Below are positions 43,156 through 50,070 of a stretch of 50,070 bases of DNA, in pieces. The stretch comes from Corynebacterium jeikeium (lineage in GTDB: Bacteria > Actinomycetota > Actinomycetes > Mycobacteriales > Mycobacteriaceae). The DNA is taken from NCBI RefSeq assembly GCF_000738175.1, contig NZ_JFCH01000031.1, forward strand, positions 1 through 50,070, read 5' to 3'. The notes under the pieces are model-generated. The model made no database searches, was not told where the DNA came from, and worked only from the letters and a program-made list of their open reading frames with translations. Position 1 is the first letter of the stretch, and each line of letters opens with the position of its first letter. A program made the position numbers and the translations under genes.

Positions 43156-43229
43156 GGCCCTGTGGCGCAGTTGGTTAGCGCGCCGCCCTGTCACGGCGGA
43201 GGTCGCGGGTTCAAGTCCCGTCAGGGTCG
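43156..43229 (+). tRNA. tRNA-Asp (anticodon GTC), copy 1
   Basis: 74-nt cloverleaf starting one base after tRNA-Glu: acceptor GGCCCTG with CAGGGTC, anticodon stem CCGCC/GGCGG around CTGTCAC. Identical to the second copy at 43482. Confidence 0.97.
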
Positions 43230-43481
43230 CCATTAAAGATTTAATAGAGAGCCTTTCTGGTGCTTTGTGCGCCGGGGAGGTTCTTTTCTTTTGTTCTTCT
43301 TTGTGACGCCCTCAGTTTGCGTGTTGAACACTTCAGTGGTGACGTGAAAGCCAGCCAGAAACGGCACTTGAACAGCTGATTTGCTTAAGAACTTTGACAC
43401 TGTGTAGAGTCTATTCTCGTGCAACGGACGGCTTAGACAAGTTGTTGTCTGGTCGTTTTATTTAGTTGCGCAGGCAAGATT
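43230..43481. other. AT-richer spacer between two tRNA-Asp copies
   Basis: This 252-bp stretch holds no supported gene. It contains a TTGACA hexamer at 43394-43399 but no well-placed -10, and may carry the promoter for the second tRNA pair. A 63-codon minus-strand frame here looks spurious. Confidence 0.5.
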
Positions 43482-43555
43482 GGCCCTGTGGCGCAGTTGG
43501 TTAGCGCGCCGCCCTGTCACGGCGGAGGTCGCGGGTTCAAGTCCCGTCAGGGTCG
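43482..43555 (+). tRNA. tRNA-Asp (anticodon GTC), copy 2
   Basis: Base-for-base identical to copy 1 over 74 nt, while the flanks differ at once on both sides except for a shared GC after the 3' end. Confidence 0.97.
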
Positions 43556-43591
43556 CTTCGATGTTCGAATCGGAAGCGGTCGGGCAACGAA

Positions 43592-43664
43592 GGCCAGATA
43601 GCTCAGTTGGTAGAGCGTTCGCCTGAAAAGTGAAAGGTCGCCGGTTCGATCCCGGCTCTGGCCA
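43592..43664 (+). tRNA. tRNA-Phe (anticodon GAA)
   Basis: 73-nt cloverleaf: acceptor GGCCAGA with TCTGGCC, anticodon stem TTCGC/GTGAA around CTGAAAA, T-arm GCCGG-TTCGATC-CCGGC. Confidence 0.97.
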
Positions 43665-43671
43665 CATTCAA

Positions 43672-43700
43672 CCCCGGTAGCGGAAAGCTACCGGGGTTTT
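43672..43700 (+). terminator. Terminator of the tRNA-Asp/Phe unit
   Basis: CCCCGGTAGC (43672-43681) pairs perfectly with GCTACCGGGG (43687-43696), 5-nt loop, then TTTT. Confidence 0.93.
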
Positions 43701-43782
43701 GCCGTACGTACACTGGGGGCTAGAAGCTAGCACAGCTACTAGAGGATAAGAAGAGCAAATAGGAAGGGAGCCCCCAAGCACT

Positions 43783-44067
43783 ATGGCAGGCACCAAGAGC
43801 ATCGTTCACGATCAAGAGCAGAGCCGCTTCGTCATCTACGTGGACGACCAGGAGGCCGGTTTCGCCGAGTACTCCCAGGAGGGCAACGTCCGCGACTTCA
43901 ACCACACAGTGGTGGATCCGGAGTTCCGTGGCCAGGGGCTGTCCAAGCCGCTGATTAGCGAGGCTTTGCTGGAGACCAAGGAGGAAGGGCTAAAGATTAA
44001 GGCCAGCTGCTCCGCTGTCGAGGCCTTCGTGGAGAAGAACCCGGACTTTAAGGAGCTGCTGGCCTAG
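43783..44067 (+). CDS. Small GNAT-like acetyltransferase (YjdJ type)
   Basis: A 94-residue mini-GNAT of the Acetyltransf_CG group, half the size of standard GNAT domains. The sequence NHTVVDPEFRGQGLSKPLISEALLETKEEGLKIKASCSAVEAFVEKNPDFKELL shows the acetyl-CoA loop (RGQGLSKPL) and the conserved Cys after the helix. Its substrate is not known. A counterpart lies beside cysE in C. glutamicum, where it is annotated as a predicted acetyltransferase. ATG 43783 is about 30 nt after GAAGAGC and AGGAAGGGAG, a usable ribosome-binding region. Convergent with cysE. Confidence 0.88.
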   Translation: MAGTKSIVHDQEQSRFVIYVDDQEAGFAEYSQEGNVRDFNHTVVDPEFRGQGLSKPLISEALLETKEEGLKIKASCSAVEAFVEKNPDFKELLA

Positions 44068-44117
44068 TCGGCTGCGCGCGGTGCGCGCAATCGCACTGGG
44101 CGCGCTGCGGGGCGCGC

Positions 44118-44702
44118 CTAGATGTTGTTCTGCATGTCGTCGACCCACTTCACGGCGTCGACGAGCGGGGTGTTCTGGTTGGGCTTGCGGGGGCGAATCT
44201 TCGCCGGGATGCCCGTCAGGATGGAGTTCGGGGGAGCGTCCTTGGTCACCACCGCGTTGGCACCGATCGCGGAGCCCTCGCCGATGGTGATGGGACCCAG
44301 CACCTTCGCGCCTGCGCCGATCATCACGCCGTTGCCGATGGTGGGATGGCGCTTGCGCTGCACTAGTTCGGAGCCGCCGAGCGTCACACCGTGGTAGAGC
44401 ATGACGTCATCGCCGATCTCCGCGGTCTCACCGATAACTACACCCATGCCATGGTCGATAAAGAATCTGCGGCCAATGGTGGCGCCAGGGTGGATTTCGA
44501 TGCCGGTGAATCCGCGGGTCGCTTGGCTAATAATGCGGGCGATGCCACGGTGCCCCCGCTTCCACAGTGCGTGGGATACGCGGTGCGCCCAGATGGCGTG
44601 CAGGCCGGAGTACACAATGGCGTTTTCTACGTCTCCGCGTGCTGCTGGGTCGTGCTCGCGGGCATTAGCCAGGTCTTCGCGGATGCGTCCAAGAATGCTC
44701 AA
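44118..44702 (-). CDS. cysE: Serine O-acetyltransferase
   Basis: A 194-residue left-handed beta-helix enzyme that acetylates serine with acetyl-CoA, first step of cysteine synthesis. Hexapeptide repeats run from [43 protein letters not shown] to [22 protein letters not shown]; the catalytic His lies in the IDHGMG and YHGVTLGG loops. The start TTG at 44702 ([14 protein letters not shown]) is preferred: homologues begin there, and the candidate GTG at 44753 is overlapped by a TATAGT promoter box (44752-44757) whose transcript would start after it. If 44753 is right the protein gains 17 residues. It is the small CysE type, without the long N-terminal helical domain. Confidence 0.9.
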   Translation of the reverse strand: MSILGRIREDLANAREHDPAARGDVENAIVYSGLHAIWAHRVSHALWKRGHRGIARIISQATRGFTGIEIHPGATIGRRFFIDHGMGVVIGETAEIGDDVMLYHGVTLGGSELVQRKRHPTIGNGVMIGAGAKVLGPITIGEGSAIGANAVVTKDAPPNSILTGIPAKIRPRKPNQNTPLVDAVKWVDDMQNNI

Positions 44703-44751
44703 CGGTGTGGTCTTTCGGTTGGTTCGGGATCGGCTTAAAGCTTTCGCAGCC

Positions 44752-44757
44752 ACTATA
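44752..44757 (-). promoter_or_regulatory. -10 element of cysE
   Basis: TATAGT on the minus strand, near-consensus. Expected transcription start about 44745, leaving a leader of roughly 40 nt before TTG 44702. Confidence 0.45.
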
Positions 44758-44887
44758 ACGAGAAGGCGCTGCCCCCTATTCCACAGCTCGGTGGAAAGGC
44801 GGTAGCGCCTACTTGCCTGCAGCCAGTAGCTACTAGACAGCCGCTGACATTAGATTCACTAGATTGCGGCCGACTGCCAGAGCGGAA

Positions 44888-45823
44888 TTAGTCGCGCAGG
44901 TCGTCGAACAGCAGGGTGGAGACGTAGCGCTCGCCGAAGTCGGGAACGATGACGACGATGGTCTTGCCCTCGTTCTCGTCCTTCTGAGCTTCCTGTACGG
45001 CGGCCCACACGGCTGCGCCGGAGGAGATACCGGAGAGGATGCCCTCGGAGACAGCCAGTTCGCGGGCGGTCTTGGTTGCGTTCTCCAGTGGAGCGTCCAC
45101 TACGCGGTCCAGGATGTCCTTGTTCAGGTTCTCCGGGAAGAAGTTGGTGCCCAGGCCCTGGATCTTGTGCGGGCCGAAGCGGCCTTCGGTCAGCAGCGGG
45201 GAGTCCGCCGGCTCCACACCGACGATCTCGATCTTGTCGTTCTTCTCCTTCAGGTACTTAGCCGCGCCAGAGATGGTGCCGCCGGTGCCCACGCCAGCAA
45301 CGAAGATGTCTACTTCACCGTCGGTGTCTTCCCAGATCTCCGGGCCGGTGGTGTTGTAGTGAATCTCCGGGTTCGCCGGGTTGGCGAACTGGCGAGCCAG
45401 GATTGCATTGTCGGTGCTCTCGACGATCTCGTTGGCCTTGTCTACCGCGCCCTGCATGCCGGCGGAGCCCGGGGTCAGAACCAGCTCTGCGCCCAGAGCA
45501 CGCAGCATGATACGACGCTCGTTGGACATGGTCTCCGGCATGGTCAGGATGACCTTGTAGCCCTTAGCGGCACCGACCATGGCCAATGCGATACCGGTGT
45601 TACCGGAGGTCGCCTCGACGACGGTGCCGCCCGGCTTCAGGCTGCCGTCCTTCTCGGCTGCCTCGATGATGGCCTTACCAATGCGGTCCTTCACGGAGTT
45701 GGCAGGGTTAAAAGCCTCTAGCTTGAGCAGGACGTTGGCCTTCAGGCCTTCGCCGTATGCGCCCAGCTTGACTAGCGGAGTTCCGCCGATGAGGTCGGTG
45801 ATGTTGTTGTAAATCTTCGCCAT
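44888..45823 (-). CDS. cysK: Cysteine synthase (O-acetylserine sulfhydrylase)
   Basis: A 311-residue PLP enzyme making cysteine from O-acetylserine and sulfide. The PLP lysine is Lys45 in ANSVKDRIG; TSGNTGIALAMVGAAKGYK is the substrate-binding loop, GTGGTISGAAKYL the phosphate-binding loop, and GISSGAAVWAAV lies near the C-terminus. ATG 45823 is preceded by AAAGGAT. It lies upstream of cysE on the same strand with its own regulated promoter: a perfect McbR operator overlaps the region 21-36 bp upstream of the ATG. Together CysE and CysK can form the cysteine synthase complex. Confidence 0.96.
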   Translation of the reverse strand: MAKIYNNITDLIGGTPLVKLGAYGEGLKANVLLKLEAFNPANSVKDRIGKAIIEAAEKDGSLKPGGTVVEATSGNTGIALAMVGAAKGYKVILTMPETMSNERRIMLRALGAELVLTPGSAGMQGAVDKANEIVESTDNAILARQFANPANPEIHYNTTGPEIWEDTDGEVDIFVAGVGTGGTISGAAKYLKEKNDKIEIVGVEPADSPLLTEGRFGPHKIQGLGTNFFPENLNKDILDRVVDAPLENATKTARELAVSEGILSGISSGAAVWAAVQEAQKDENEGKTIVVIVPDFGERYVSTLLFDDLRD

Positions 45824-45843
45824 TGGGGGTGATCCTTTCGTTC

Positions 45844-45859
45844 TAGACTGATCGGTCTA
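45844..45859 (-). promoter_or_regulatory. McbR operator upstream of cysK
   Basis: TAGAC-TGATCG-GTCTA matches the C. glutamicum McbR consensus TAGAC-N6-GTCTA exactly. McbR represses sulfur-metabolism genes including cysK when S-adenosylhomocysteine is low. Site found by eye. Confidence 0.85.
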
Positions 45860-46017
45860 TATCGGGTAGTCTACACTGCTCGTTCGCTGGGCACCACTGT
45901 GATTCCTCGTTGGTTGCTTGAACACTGCGTTTAAGGGCGCTGAATGATAATTATTGACGCCCCTACGCACCCAAGCTTCGCCAGATTCTCGGGCACGGCA
46001 GCAGGGGATTTGGTTCA

Positions 46018-46815
46018 ATGGCAAGCATGACTACCGAAAATCAGACTTATGAAAACATCCAGGTGGCCGTTAACGGCGCCGTCGCGACCATCACCCTGAA
46101 CCGCCCGAAGGCCCTCAACGCACTGAACAGTGGGGTGCTCTCTGAAATTGTTCCGGCAGCGGAGGCGCTGGACGCGGATCCGCAGATCGGCGCCATCGTC
46201 ATCACCGGCAGCGAAAAGGCATTCGCCGCCGGTGCGGACATCAAGGAAATGAAGGATGAAACCTACCCCGAGGTGGCCGAGAAGCGCCTGTTTGCCGACT
46301 GGGAGAAGCTGGCACAGCTGAAGACCCCGCTGATTACCGCCGTATCCGGCTTCGCCCTGGGCGGCGGTTGCGAGCTAGCGATGCTCGGCGACATTCTGCT
46401 GGCCAGCGAAACTGCAAAGTTCGGCCAGCCGGAGATCACCCTGGGCATCATCCCAGGCATGGGTGGCACACAGCGACTGACCCGCGCCGTGGGGAAGTAC
46501 AAGGCCATGGATCTGATCCTCACCGGTCGCATGATGGATGCCGAGGAGGCTGAGCGCAGCGGCCTGGTTTCCCGCGTGCTCCCGGCGGAGGGCTTCGCCG
46601 ACGAAGTGCAGAGGGTAGCAGCCAAGGTGGCAAGCATGTCCCACGTCGCAACGGCCGCCGCCACCGAGATGGTGGACGAGGCCTACCGCTCCACCCTGGA
46701 AGAGGGCGTGGAGGCGGAGCGTCAGCAGTTCTGGCGACTCTTCGACACCGCGGATCAGAAGGAAGGCATGGCGGCCTTCGTGGAGAAGCGCAAGCCGGAG
46801 TGGCAGCACCGCTAG
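46018..46815 (+). CDS. Enoyl-CoA hydratase
   Basis: A 265-residue crotonase-fold enzyme that hydrates 2-enoyl-CoA in fatty-acid beta-oxidation. The oxyanion-hole segments [10 protein letters not shown] and [13 protein letters not shown] and the catalytic [22 protein letters not shown] are intact, with both expected Glu residues. The C-terminal [40 protein letters not shown] is standard for short-chain hydratases. ATG 46018 is used; ATG 46027 (MTTENQ) is a possible shorter start. It stands alone, not in a fad operon. Exact chain preference is unknown. Confidence 0.92.
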   Translation: MASMTTENQTYENIQVAVNGAVATITLNRPKALNALNSGVLSEIVPAAEALDADPQIGAIVITGSEKAFAAGADIKEMKDETYPEVAEKRLFADWEKLAQLKTPLITAVSGFALGGGCELAMLGDILLASETAKFGQPEITLGIIPGMGGTQRLTRAVGKYKAMDLILTGRMMDAEEAERSGLVSRVLPAEGFADEVQRVAAKVASMSHVATAAATEMVDEAYRSTLEEGVEAERQQFWRLFDTADQKEGMAAFVEKRKPEWQHR

Positions 46816-46840
46816 TCGCGCCACCGGGCGCCATTCCTGG

Positions 46841-46846
46841 CACAAT
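46841..46846 (+). promoter_or_regulatory. -10 element of the DUF2505 gene
   Basis: CACAAT ends 7 nt before the ATG at 46854; leaderless spacing. Confidence 0.4.
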
Positions 46847-46853
46847 TGCGGAT

Positions 46854-47390
46854 ATGTCGCATTCGAAACAAGTCAACCGCACTATTGACCTGTCCATTCA
46901 TGATGTCTACGAGGTCGTCTCCAGCGAGGCGTTCCTGCTGACGGACGAAGGGATGGTGGAGCAAACGGAATCCCAGATCATCGAGGCCGAGCGGAAGGTT
47001 CTGCCAGATGGTCGGGTATGGGCGCGGGTTGGCGTGAGGGCGTCACAAAAAGAGCTAGAAGAACTCTCCAAAGACGGTGAGGCGCCCATCGCATACCAAG
47101 AGACCTACGTTTCGCCTCCAGATGAAACCGGCGCGTTCGAGGTGAAGGCCGAGATGGATCTGCCGATGAAGATGGGGACGATGGATACTCACTTCATCTA
47201 CGCACCCGTCACTGGGGGTGCTGGGGAGTTCGCAGCAGAAGGGGCGGCGGAGACCGCAGTAGAGGCGATTCTGACCGCAGATGTGTCGCTGCCGCTGATT
47301 GCCGGAAGGCTGGAAAAGCATCTTTTGAAGGCTGCTGATAAGACGGTGGACAACAGCTTGGCTCGCATAATAAACCTAGGTAGCGCTTAA
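46854..47390 (+). CDS. DUF2505 protein
   Basis: A 178-residue actinobacterial protein of the DUF2505 family, which resembles the START/SRPBCC lipid-binding fold in outline: two-layer strands such as VWARVGVRASQKEL, QETYVSPPDETGAFEVKAEMDLP and a C-terminal amphipathic helix LPLIAGRLEKHLLKAADKTVDNSLARII. Function is unknown. The ATG at 46854 (MSHSKQVNRTIDL) is chosen because of the promoter box 7 nt upstream; a longer frame from 46800 would overlap the enoyl-CoA hydratase end. No signal peptide is seen. Confidence 0.78.
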   Translation: MSHSKQVNRTIDLSIHDVYEVVSSEAFLLTDEGMVEQTESQIIEAERKVLPDGRVWARVGVRASQKELEELSKDGEAPIAYQETYVSPPDETGAFEVKAEMDLPMKMGTMDTHFIYAPVTGGAGEFAAEGAAETAVEAILTADVSLPLIAGRLEKHLLKAADKTVDNSLARIINLGSA

Positions 47391-47466
47391 CTTTTCCTGA
47401 GAAACCCTGTTCGATTAGCCCCGATAAGGTCGTGCGCGCGCCCTTCCCTTCTTGCAACAAAAGCAT

Positions 47467-47505
47467 GGGGGCAGTTTTGGGGGTAACAAGGGGGTGAACT
47501 ATACT
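47467..47505 (+). promoter_or_regulatory. ramA promoter with candidate RamA sites
   Basis: Three runs of five G (47467-47471, 47479-47483, 47490-47494) at 11-12 bp spacing fit RamA's G4-6 recognition motif. -35 TTGGGG (47477-47482), 17-bp spacer and -10 TATACT (47500-47505) overlap them, suggesting autoregulation. Confidence 0.55.
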
Positions 47506-47571
47506 CCCTCTCACACGACGTCCTAGCCCTTCGGGGTGGGCGCCACAGGTCAAGTTTGAGGAGTGAACCAG

Positions 47572-48429
47572 GTGGACCAGCAGCGGCAACGCGATGACGA
47601 CGACGTCATCATTTCTGCGCTGAATTCTCTAAAGAACGCGACCGGCATTCCGGTGACTATGTACGCCACGAGCTCGGCGGACGGAAAGTTGCGGATCTCC
47701 AAGTGGGTGGGTCTACGCACCCCAGCGCTGCACAACCTTGAGATTGCCCCGGGTGCGGGAGTTGGTGGGCGCGTGGTGACCACCCGCCGCCCCGTCGGTG
47801 TTTCCGATTACACCCGGGCAAAGGCCATCAGCCACGACTTCGATCGGCACATCCGTGACGAAGGGTTGCACTCCGTCGTTGCCGTGCCTGTGATTGTGAA
47901 GCGGGAAGTCAGGGGAGTGCTCTACGCGGGCGTCCACTCGCGTGCCCGGATGGGCGACAAGGTGCTCGAAGAGGTCACCATGACTGCCCGCTGCCTGGAG
48001 CAGGAGATCGCTGTCAACGAAGCGCTGCGCGCAAATGACGCCGGGCGCGGTGCCACGACGGGGGCGGCTGCGAACAAGCAGGTTCGATCGATGTCCGGTG
48101 CGGAATGGGAGCAGGTGCGCGCTACGCACAGCAAGCTGCGCATGCTCGCCAACCGCGTGGAGGACGAGGATCTGCGCCGCGACCTAGAAGTACTGTGCGA
48201 CCAGATGGTTTCCCCGGTGCGCGTCAAGCAGACCACCAAGCTCTCGGCTCGTGAGCTCGACGTGCTGGCCTGCGTGGCTCTGGGACACACGAACGTGGAG
48301 GCCGCGGCCGAGATGGGCATTGGCGCGGAGACTGTGAAGAGCTACCTGCGTTCCGTGATGCGCAAGCTCGGTGCGCACACCCGCTACGAGGCGGTCAACG
48401 CAGCCCGACGCATCGGCGCGCTGCCCTGA
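47572..48429 (+). CDS. ramA: LuxR-type global regulator RamA
   Basis: A 285-residue regulator with an N-terminal GAF-like sensing region (about 10-150) and a C-terminal LuxR helix-turn-helix (about 220-280; [62 protein letters not shown]). It closely follows C. glutamicum RamA, which activates acetate and other carbon-metabolism genes. The GTG at 47572 ([11 protein letters not shown]) is chosen: it has GAGGAG eight bases upstream and matches the start of C. glutamicum RamA; the GTG at 47563 would add three residues and overlaps that site. A terminator follows about 25 bp after the stop. Confidence 0.93.
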   Translation: MDQQRQRDDDDVIISALNSLKNATGIPVTMYATSSADGKLRISKWVGLRTPALHNLEIAPGAGVGGRVVTTRRPVGVSDYTRAKAISHDFDRHIRDEGLHSVVAVPVIVKREVRGVLYAGVHSRARMGDKVLEEVTMTARCLEQEIAVNEALRANDAGRGATTGAAANKQVRSMSGAEWEQVRATHSKLRMLANRVEDEDLRRDLEVLCDQMVSPVRVKQTTKLSARELDVLACVALGHTNVEAAAEMGIGAETVKSYLRSVMRKLGAHTRYEAVNAARRIGALP

Positions 48430-48454
48430 TCCTGCCCTGATATTGCTTCGAACG

Positions 48455-48485
48455 ATCGCTCCGCTTTGCGCGGGGCGATTTTTTT
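48455..48485 (+). terminator. Intrinsic terminator of ramA
   Basis: ATCGCTCCGC (48455-48464) pairs with GCGGGGCGAT (48470-48479), with one G-T pair, followed by seven T (48479-48485). The murA -10 box begins two bases later. Confidence 0.93.
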
Positions 48486-48486
48486 A

Positions 48487-48492
48487 TAGGCT
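48487..48492 (+). promoter_or_regulatory. -10 element of murA
   Basis: TAGGCT ends 7 nt before the GTG at 48500. Its -35 region would fall inside the ramA terminator stem. Confidence 0.55.
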
Positions 48493-48499
48493 GGGTGGC

Positions 48500-49756
48500 G
48501 TGAAAGACAGCTTCGTAGTGACAGGTGGAACCAGACTGCAGGGCGCCATCAAGGTGTCCGGCGCCAAGAACAGCGTGCTTAAGCTCATGTCGGCAGCGCT
48601 TTTGGCACCTGGAACCACCACGTTGACCAATTGCCCCGAAATCGCCGACGTGCCCTACATGGCCGAGGTTCTGCGAGGCCTGGGCTGTGAAGTAGAGCTC
48701 GATGGCGACGTTGTGCGCATTACGACTCCCGAGCACATCGAGTACAACGCGGACTTTGAGGCCGTGCGCCAGTTCCGTGCTTCCGTCGCGGTGCTGGGGC
48801 CGCTGACCTCTCGGTGCTTCAAGGCTCGGGTCGCCCTTCCTGGTGGTGACGCCATCGGCTCCCGCCCGCTCGACATGCACCAATCCGGCCTAGAGCTGCT
48901 GGGTGCAACCACCAAGATTGAACATGGTTGCCTAGTCGCCGAGGCCGAAGAGCTCCATGGTGCGCAGATCAAGCTGGACTTCCCCTCGGTAGGCGCGACA
49001 GAGAACATTCTGACCGCCGCGGTGTTGGCTGAAGGTACAACCACGCTGGACAATGCAGCACGCGAACCGGAGATCGTGGATCTGTGCGACATGCTGGTGG
49101 AGATGGGCGCGAAGATCAGCGGCGCTGGTTCCAACACCATCACTGTCGAGGGCGTGGAGCGGTTGAACCCGGTGGACCACGAGGTTGTCGGTGACCGCAT
49201 CGTCGCTGGCACCTGGGCGTATGCCGCAGCAATGACCAGGGGAGACATCACGGTTGGCGGTATCGATCCGCAGCACCTGCACCTGGTTCTGGAGAAGCTA
49301 AAGCTCGCAGGAGCTCAGGTGGAGACGTACCCGACCGGCTTTAGGGTGGTGCAGCACGAGCGCCCTAAGACGGTGGACTACCAGACGCTTCCTTTCCCCG
49401 GATTCCCAACTGACCTGCAACCCATGGCGATTGCGCTGTGCACGGTGAGCGAGGGGATGAGCGTGATCACGGAAAACATCTTTGAGTCCCGCTTCCGGTT
49501 TGTCGATGAGATGATGCGCCTGGGTGCGGACGCCAGCATCGACGGCCATCACGTAGTTATCCGGGGTAGGGAACAGCTTTCCTCTGCGCCGGTGTGGAGC
49601 TCCGATATTCGTGCGGGCGCAGGCCTGGTGCTGGCCGGATTGGTGGCAGATGGGAAGACCGAAGTGCACGACGTCTACCACATCGACCGTGGCTACCCGG
49701 AGTTCCCGGAACAGCTGTGCTCACTGGGTGCAGAAGTGGAGCGTGTGAAGCGCTAA
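48500..49756 (+). CDS. murA: UDP-GlcNAc 1-carboxyvinyltransferase, fosfomycin-insensitive type
   Basis: A 418-residue enzyme for the first committed step of peptidoglycan synthesis, adding enolpyruvate from PEP to UDP-GlcNAc. Seen: [44 protein letters not shown] and the C-terminal [21 protein letters not shown]. The active-site loop reads [10 protein letters not shown]: Asp117 replaces the usual Cys that fosfomycin alkylates, as in Mycobacterium tuberculosis, which predicts intrinsic fosfomycin resistance. The GTG at 48500 is chosen because homologues start there and the promoter box fits; a longer frame to 48371 lies over ramA. Its downstream region has a strong promoter. Confidence 0.95.
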   Translation: MKDSFVVTGGTRLQGAIKVSGAKNSVLKLMSAALLAPGTTTLTNCPEIADVPYMAEVLRGLGCEVELDGDVVRITTPEHIEYNADFEAVRQFRASVAVLGPLTSRCFKARVALPGGDAIGSRPLDMHQSGLELLGATTKIEHGCLVAEAEELHGAQIKLDFPSVGATENILTAAVLAEGTTTLDNAAREPEIVDLCDMLVEMGAKISGAGSNTITVEGVERLNPVDHEVVGDRIVAGTWAYAAAMTRGDITVGGIDPQHLHLVLEKLKLAGAQVETYPTGFRVVQHERPKTVDYQTLPFPGFPTDLQPMAIALCTVSEGMSVITENIFESRFRFVDEMMRLGADASIDGHHVVIRGREQLSSAPVWSSDIRAGAGLVLAGLVADGKTEVHDVYHIDRGYPEFPEQLCSLGAEVERVKR

Positions 49757-50063
49757 AGGCTGAGCCGATTCAGCACTTAAGGCTCAGTCCGTGCAGCGTT
49801 GAAAGCTGTATGCGGGTGCATGTGTCCTTTAGCGTAATTCCGCGCCCTGTAGAAATAGCCTGTGGCCTGCGGGTTTGTGTTTGTTGTGGGGTGTGTGTAC
49901 ATTAATCCAAGTCAGCGCGACACAGCACAGCGAGTTACAGACTCTCGGAACGCTGGAAGTCATAAGCGTCTGGCTAATCATTTTAAAGCTGTAAAAACAG
50001 TTCGTGTGTGTGCGAGTGCAGCGGGTTGTTTACCGGGAATTTGCTTTATTTTCACGGTTGCTT
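49757..50063 (+). other. Intergenic region downstream of murA, no gene
   Basis: No ORF of note. An inverted repeat CTGAGCC/GGCTCAG (49760-49766 and 49781-49787) may end the murA message. The rest is AT-richer, with GTGTGT-rich tracts, and leads to a sigma-A promoter at the edge. Confidence 0.5.
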
Positions 50064-50069
50064 TACACT
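50041..50069 (+). promoter_or_regulatory. Strong sigma-A promoter at the right edge
   Basis: -35 TTGCTT (50041-50046), exact 17-bp spacer, -10 TACACT (50064-50069). The gene it drives lies beyond the window; mycobacteria place an rRNA operon just after murA, so rrn is the leading guess. Confidence 0.5.
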
Positions 50070-50070
50070 C

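Noticed and set aside
43233..43424. A 63-codon minus-strand frame between the tRNA-Asp genes
   Set aside because: No ribosome-binding site, no family resemblance; it would be transcribed against the tRNA genes.
44797..44810. AGGCG-GTAG-CGCCT as the cysK terminator
   Set aside because: The stem is only 5 bp and no T-tract follows on the minus strand; too weak to call.
48371..48499. Extended N-terminus of murA from ATG 48371
   Set aside because: It overlaps the ramA coding end and its terminator; MurA homologues begin at the GTG 48500 residue and a promoter box lies just before it.
1..50070. CRISPR arrays, prophage, integrative elements or toxin-antitoxin loci
   Set aside because: I saw no regularly spaced repeats, no phage structural or integrase genes and no paired small toxin-antitoxin frames; the only mobile element is the IS at the left edge.

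Overview
The window is a high-GC actinobacterial chromosome segment that fits Corynebacterium. The purine cluster (purD, purB, purC, purS, purQ, purL, purF, purM), the order pabC-like / nitrobindin-like / LmeA-like / mshD / pst / phoU / dusB / CoA-transferase / cysE / cysK, a RamA regulator and a canonical McbR site are corynebacterial or mycobacterial signatures. Mycothiol synthesis (MshD) and an Asp-type MurA support Actinobacteria. The species is not certain. Several lipid-handling genes (lipase-like hydrolase, acyl-CoA thioesterase, sterol-carrier-like protein, enoyl-CoA hydratase) would suit a lipophilic skin corynebacterium, but that is inference.

Layout. 1-1423: complete IS256-family element, followed by the 3' remnant of a gene it seems to have cut. 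2028-7622: acetyltransferase, L,D-transpeptidase, a PhoP/PhoR-type two-component pair, lipase-like hydrolase, HIT protein. 7688-13478: purD, a Trk/Ktr potassium system, purB, purC. 13500-17320: a lower-GC OpuC-type osmoprotectant/quaternary-amine ABC operon preceded by a possible structured leader, inserted in the purine backbone. 17322-28194: oligopeptidase B, DUF2334 protein, purSQL, thioesterase, SCP-like protein, purF, purM. 28305-33747: DUF3073, YgfZ/GcvT-like, PabC-like, nitrobindin-like, LmeA-like and MshD. 34131-39738: pstS-pstC-pstA-pstB, gluconokinase-like kinase, phoU. 39826-42752: dusB and acetate/succinyl CoA-transferase. 42824-43664: five tRNA genes (Lys, Glu, Asp, Asp, Phe). 43783-49756: small GNAT, cysE, cysK, enoyl-CoA hydratase, DUF2505, ramA, murA. 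49757-50070: apparent upstream region of something strongly transcribed, possibly an rRNA operon just beyond the edge.

How the parts relate. The two-component pair at 3.5-5.9 kb is the likely controller of the pst operon at 34 kb; 11-bp-period direct repeats of the kind bound by PhoP-family regulators lie in front of both. RamA and the CoA-transferase belong to acetate metabolism. CysE and CysK make cysteine, which also feeds mycothiol (MshD). A striking regulatory theme is leaderless transcription: at least thirteen genes have a -10-like hexamer ending 7-8 nt before their start codon.

I found no CRISPR array, no prophage and no convincing wholly new system. The best leads are the leader RNA before the ABC operon, the tandem operators, the Asp117 MurA and the predicted rrn promoter at the right edge.
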